From Pseudomonadota bacterium (GTDB lineage: Bacteria; Pseudomonadota; Alphaproteobacteria; Rhizobiales; Devosiaceae): a stretch of DNA of 7,460 nucleotides. Positions 5,605-7,460 of this stretch are shown here, one piece after another. The notes under the pieces were generated by a model. That model searched no databases and was not told the DNA's origin. It was given only the letters and a program-made list of their open reading frames with translations. Where the stretch lies: NCBI GenBank assembly GCA_023433985.1, contig JAEYTN010000426.1, positions 1 through 7,460 of the forward strand, in the 5' to 3' direction. Within the stretch, counting starts at the first letter, position 1, and the number at the start of each line of letters is the position of its first letter. The position numbers and the translations under genes are program-made.

Positions 5605-6296
5605 CATGCGTGGCCGGCTGCCTCGCGCTTGGCCAGGGCACGCTTGGCGAGTAGCAGGTCGATCTCGTCCTGCTCCACCACCCATGGCTCCTTGATCGCC
5701 TCGGCGAGCCATTCCTGGAAGGCGGGCAACGCGTAGATCGCCTCGACATACTCCATGGCGAGGTCGGTTACCGGCAACTCATAGGTTCGGATTCGGGTCG
5801 CGACCGGCGCGAACATCGCGTCCGCCGCACTGAACTGCCCGAAGAGGTACGGCCCGCCCGAGCGCGAGATCAGTTCGCCCCAGAGCCGCTCGATGCGCTT
5901 CAGGTCCGCGGCCACCTCGTCGAGGTCCACCTTGCCCGGGTGCGATGCCTTGAGGTTCATCGGCGCGGCGTCGCGCAGCGCGTTGAAGCCGCCATGCATC
6001 TCTGCCGCGGCTGCCCGTGCCAGCGCCCGCTCGACCCGGTTCGACGGCCAGATGCCCTTGGCCGGATACTTGTCGTTGAGATACTCGATGATGGCGATGG
6101 TCTCGGGCACCACCACGTCACCGTCGACCAGCACCGGCACCTTGCCGCTCGGCGACTTCTTGCGGATGTTCTCCTGCCAGCCCTCGCCGTTGAGCAGCAC
6201 CAGCTCCTCGTCAAAGGCGATGCCGAAATGCTTGAGCACGAGCCAGGCGCGCAGCGACCAGCTCGAATAGTTCCTGTTGGCGAAAATCAGCTTCAT
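5604..6296 (-). CDS. Glutathione S-transferase family protein (230 aa)
   Basis: A soluble GST-fold protein, expected to conjugate glutathione to electrophiles or reduce them with it. The thioredoxin-like N-domain covers roughly residues 1-80: MKLIFANRNYSSWSLRAWL carries candidate active-site serines (11, 12, 14) after strand 1. GKVPVLVDGD supplies the cis-Pro at 54, and PETIAIIEYLND (64-75) is the glutathione-binding Glu-Ser/Thr corner, here Glu65-Thr66. The all-helical C-domain follows, with the FSAADAMFAPVATR block that carries the family's conserved Asp N-cap. Length is normal. The ATG at 6296 lacks a strong ribosome binding site (only GGGA about 11 nt away). It is the first gene of the coupled run with DUF1489 and DUF4180. 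The substrate cannot be read from sequence, and the GST subclass is uncertain. Confidence 0.92.
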   Translation of the reverse strand: MKLIFANRNYSSWSLRAWLVLKHFGIAFDEELVLLNGEGWQENIRKKSPSGKVPVLVDGDVVVPETIAIIEYLNDKYPAKGIWPSNRVERALARAAAAEMHGGFNALRDAAPMNLKASHPGKVDLDEVAADLKRIERLWGELISRSGGPYLFGQFSAADAMFAPVATRIRTYELPVTDLAMEYVEAIYALPAFQEWLAEAIKEPWVVEQDEIDLLLAKRALAKREAAGHA

Positions 6297-6325
6297 GGCG
6301 GTGCGCGTCCCGGGCCCTCAATGTC

Positions 6326-6354
6326 GAAGGGCGCCGTGTGGCCCGGCGCCCTTC
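6326..6354. promoter_or_regulatory. Strong GC-rich hairpin between the 38-aa peptide gene and the GST gene
   Basis: The arms 6326-6336 and 6344-6354 are exact complements: eleven pairs with a seven-base loop (TGTGGCC on the + strand). In the - strand sense it lies 51 nt after the peptide stop and 29 nt before the GST start. It may end or process the peptide transcript, or act as a GST leader structure. Neither strand shows a proper T-run (on + it is followed by CCCAAATTCTT), so a plain intrinsic terminator is not well supported. Confidence 0.45.
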
Positions 6355-6404
6355 CCAAATTCTTACTCTCGGCAGACCCTCTAGGTCTAGGCTGCGTTCC
6401 CGTT

Positions 6405-6521
6405 CTAGGCGCCAGCAACTACGATCGAGACTACGAGCGACATTGCCAGCAAGCAGACGATGGTCCAGGACATCGTCGGTAGTGCGGAACGCCACCACTC
6501 GGTCTTGGAATGGCCGCGCAT
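6405..6521 (-). CDS. Predicted 38-aa single-pass membrane peptide, unknown
   Basis: A short open frame from the ATG at 6521 to a TAG at 6405-6407. It has an AGGGAG ribosome binding site (6527-6532) exactly 5 nt before the ATG, better than that of the GST gene downstream. The product starts MRGHSKTEWWRSALPTMSW, a basic, Trp-containing amphipathic head. It continues with a hydrophobic run of about 19 residues (TIVCLLAMSLVVSIVVAGA) that ends the protein, so a membrane helix with the head in the cytoplasm is expected. I do not recognise a family. Bias toward a basic head followed by a clean hydrophobic helix is unlikely by chance at this GC content, but the frame is short and unproven. It could be a small accessory membrane protein or a toxin-like peptide; no antisense RNA partner is evident. 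Confidence 0.58.
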   Translation of the reverse strand: MRGHSKTEWWRSALPTMSWTIVCLLAMSLVVSIVVAGA

Positions 6522-6669
6522 TCAGGCTCCCTAGTTAGCTGTCGTTCAACCACCGTTCATCCTCGTGTCGGATTTGCGACGGTAATGGAGCGTTAACCGG
6601 GAAACAGGGAGTTGGGAAGTGGCGGGAAAGCCACACCAAGTGAGTCGAGATTAGCTGTGGACAACCGGT
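6522..6669. other. Non-coding stretch between mgtE and the 38-aa peptide gene
   Basis: About 148 nt with no gene that I can support. It is locally less GC-rich than the surrounding genes. GTGGC (6619-6623) and GCCAC (6630-6634) form a five-pair stem 36 nt or more beyond the mgtE stop and may mark its transcript end, without a T-run. AACCGGTT (6663-6670), a palindrome, abuts the mgtE stop. TGTGGACAA (6656-6664) is a one-mismatch DnaA-box look-alike standing alone. The promoter for the peptide should lie here, but I cannot place it with confidence. Confidence 0.45.
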
Positions 6670-7460
6670 TCAGAACAACCCGAACCACAGCCCCGCCAAA
6701 CCCAAAAACGCAAAAAAACCAATCACATCGGTCACCGTCGTGACGAACACCGACGAGGCGATCGCGGGGTCGACCTTCAGCTTGTTCAGGGCCAGCGGGA
6801 TCAGAATTCCTGCCGTCCCTGCCGAGATCATGTTGATGATCATCGCCATGCCGATGACGAATCCCAGCCCCGGATTGACGTAGCGGACCGCCGTAATCGC
6901 GCCCAGCAGGACGGCGAAGATGCAGCCGTTGAGGAAGCCGCCGCTCACCTCGCGCACGATCAGGCGCCGCACCCTGGTGCGATCGAGGTCGCGCGTCGCA
7001 AGGGCACGAACGGTGACGGTCATGGTCTGCGTGCCGGCGTTCCCCCCCATCGAGGCGACGATGGGCATCAGCGCGGCAAGCGCAACCATCTGCTCGATGG
7101 AGGCGTCGAACAGCGAGATGACGAAGCTCGCCAGCATCGCCGTCAGCAGGTTGACCACCAGCCAGGGCGCCCGGCTCCGGACCGCCCTGAAGACGCTGTC
7201 GGAAATCTCTTCGTCGCCGACACCGCCGAGCAGCTTGATGTCTTCGGTCGCCTCTTCGTGGATGACGTCCACCATGTCGTCGACGGTCAGCACGCCCACC
7301 AGCCGCTGGTTCTCGTCCACCACGCCGACTTCCACCAGGTCGTAGCGCTCGAAGATACGCGCCGCCTCCTCCTGGTCCTCGGTCGCGTCCACCGTGAGCA
7401 CGGAGCCGTTCATCAGGTCCTCGATCCGCACCTGGCGCTTGGCGCGCAGGAACTTGTCGA
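6670..7460 (-). CDS. mgtE: Magnesium transporter MgtE, C-terminal part, 5' end outside the window
   Basis: An inner-membrane Mg2+ channel gated by its cytoplasmic domains. The frame is open to base 7460 (upstream residues DKFLRAKRQ), so the N-domain and most of the first CBS repeat lie beyond the edge. A GTG at 7431 is internal. Visible in order: the second CBS repeat (RIEDLMNGSVLTV through LVGVLTVDDMVDVIHEE), the plug helix, then five membrane helices beginning at PWLVVNLLTAMLASFVISLF. The signature P-I-V-A-S-M-G-G-N-A-G-T-Q follows helix 2. The last helix contains TTVTDVIGFF; its Asp (codon 6727-6729) corresponds to the pore aspartate known from the Thermus protein. The protein ends at its last helix, normal for the family. 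No Mg2+ riboswitch can be judged, since the leader is not included. Confidence 0.95.
   Translation of the reverse strand, partial: DKFLRAKRQVRIEDLMNGSVLTVDATEDQEEAARIFERYDLVEVGVVDENQRLVGVLTVDDMVDVIHEEATEDIKLLGGVGDEEISDSVFRAVRSRAPWLVVNLLTAMLASFVISLFDASIEQMVALAALMPIVASMGGNAGTQTMTVTVRALATRDLDRTRVRRLIVREVSGGFLNGCIFAVLLGAITAVRYVNPGLGFVIGMAMIINMISAGTAGILIPLALNKLKVDPAIASSVFVTTVTDVIGFFAFLGLAGLWFGLF

Noticed and set aside
5177..5749. An upstream extension of the DUF4180 frame to a 306-aa protein
   Set aside because: The extra part overlaps DUF1489 and GST in another frame and is Arg/Ala/Gly-rich noise; the DUF4180 family begins at the ATG at 5176.
6656..6664. DnaA box (TGTGGACAA)
   Set aside because: One mismatch from consensus, single copy, with no AT-rich region or origin genes near.

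Overview
The window is high-GC DNA that reads like an alphaproteobacterium, most likely of the Hyphomicrobiales (a Devosia-like genome would fit). The clues are a MipZ-type division-site ATPase, a DUF1489 protein (a family typical of Alphaproteobacteria), a SPOR-tailed D-Ala-D-Ala carboxypeptidase, and palindromic intergenic elements of the kind common in rhizobial genomes. The taxonomic call is inferred from gene families only; there is no rRNA.

Layout. Positions 1-3455 are read on the + strand: the 3' part of a penicillin-binding carboxypeptidase gene, a 93-residue protein of unknown function, and two tandem short-chain dehydrogenase/reductase (SDR) genes of exactly equal length (259 aa, about 69% identical by hand count). 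The two SDRs differ at the residue that usually sets NAD versus NADP preference. Each SDR leader carries an inverted repeat that can pair with its Shine-Dalgarno sequence. Positions 3456-3774 hold no gene. This stretch lies between convergent genes and is packed with palindromes, including two head-to-head copies of a roughly 47-nt element.

Positions 3775-7460 are read on the - strand. In transcription order (right to left) they hold the 3' part of an MgtE-type magnesium channel, a non-coding stretch, a 38-residue predicted single-pass membrane peptide with a good ribosome binding site, a strong hairpin, then a tightly coupled run of GST, DUF1489 and DUF4180 genes joined by 1-nt TGATG overlaps, and after a 142-nt gap mipZ.

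How the genes fit together. The carboxypeptidase (peptidoglycan trimming, septum-binding SPOR domain) and MipZ (placement of FtsZ relative to ParB-bound origins) both concern cell-wall growth and division, but they lie on opposite strands and show no sign of co-regulation. The GST-DUF1489-DUF4180 run is the clearest operon. The SDR pair is the clearest duplication. I see no CRISPR array, no tRNA or rRNA, no transposase and no phage gene. The strongest candidates for something undescribed are the SDR pair with its paired leaders, the 38-aa peptide, and the coupled GST/DUF1489/DUF4180 unit.
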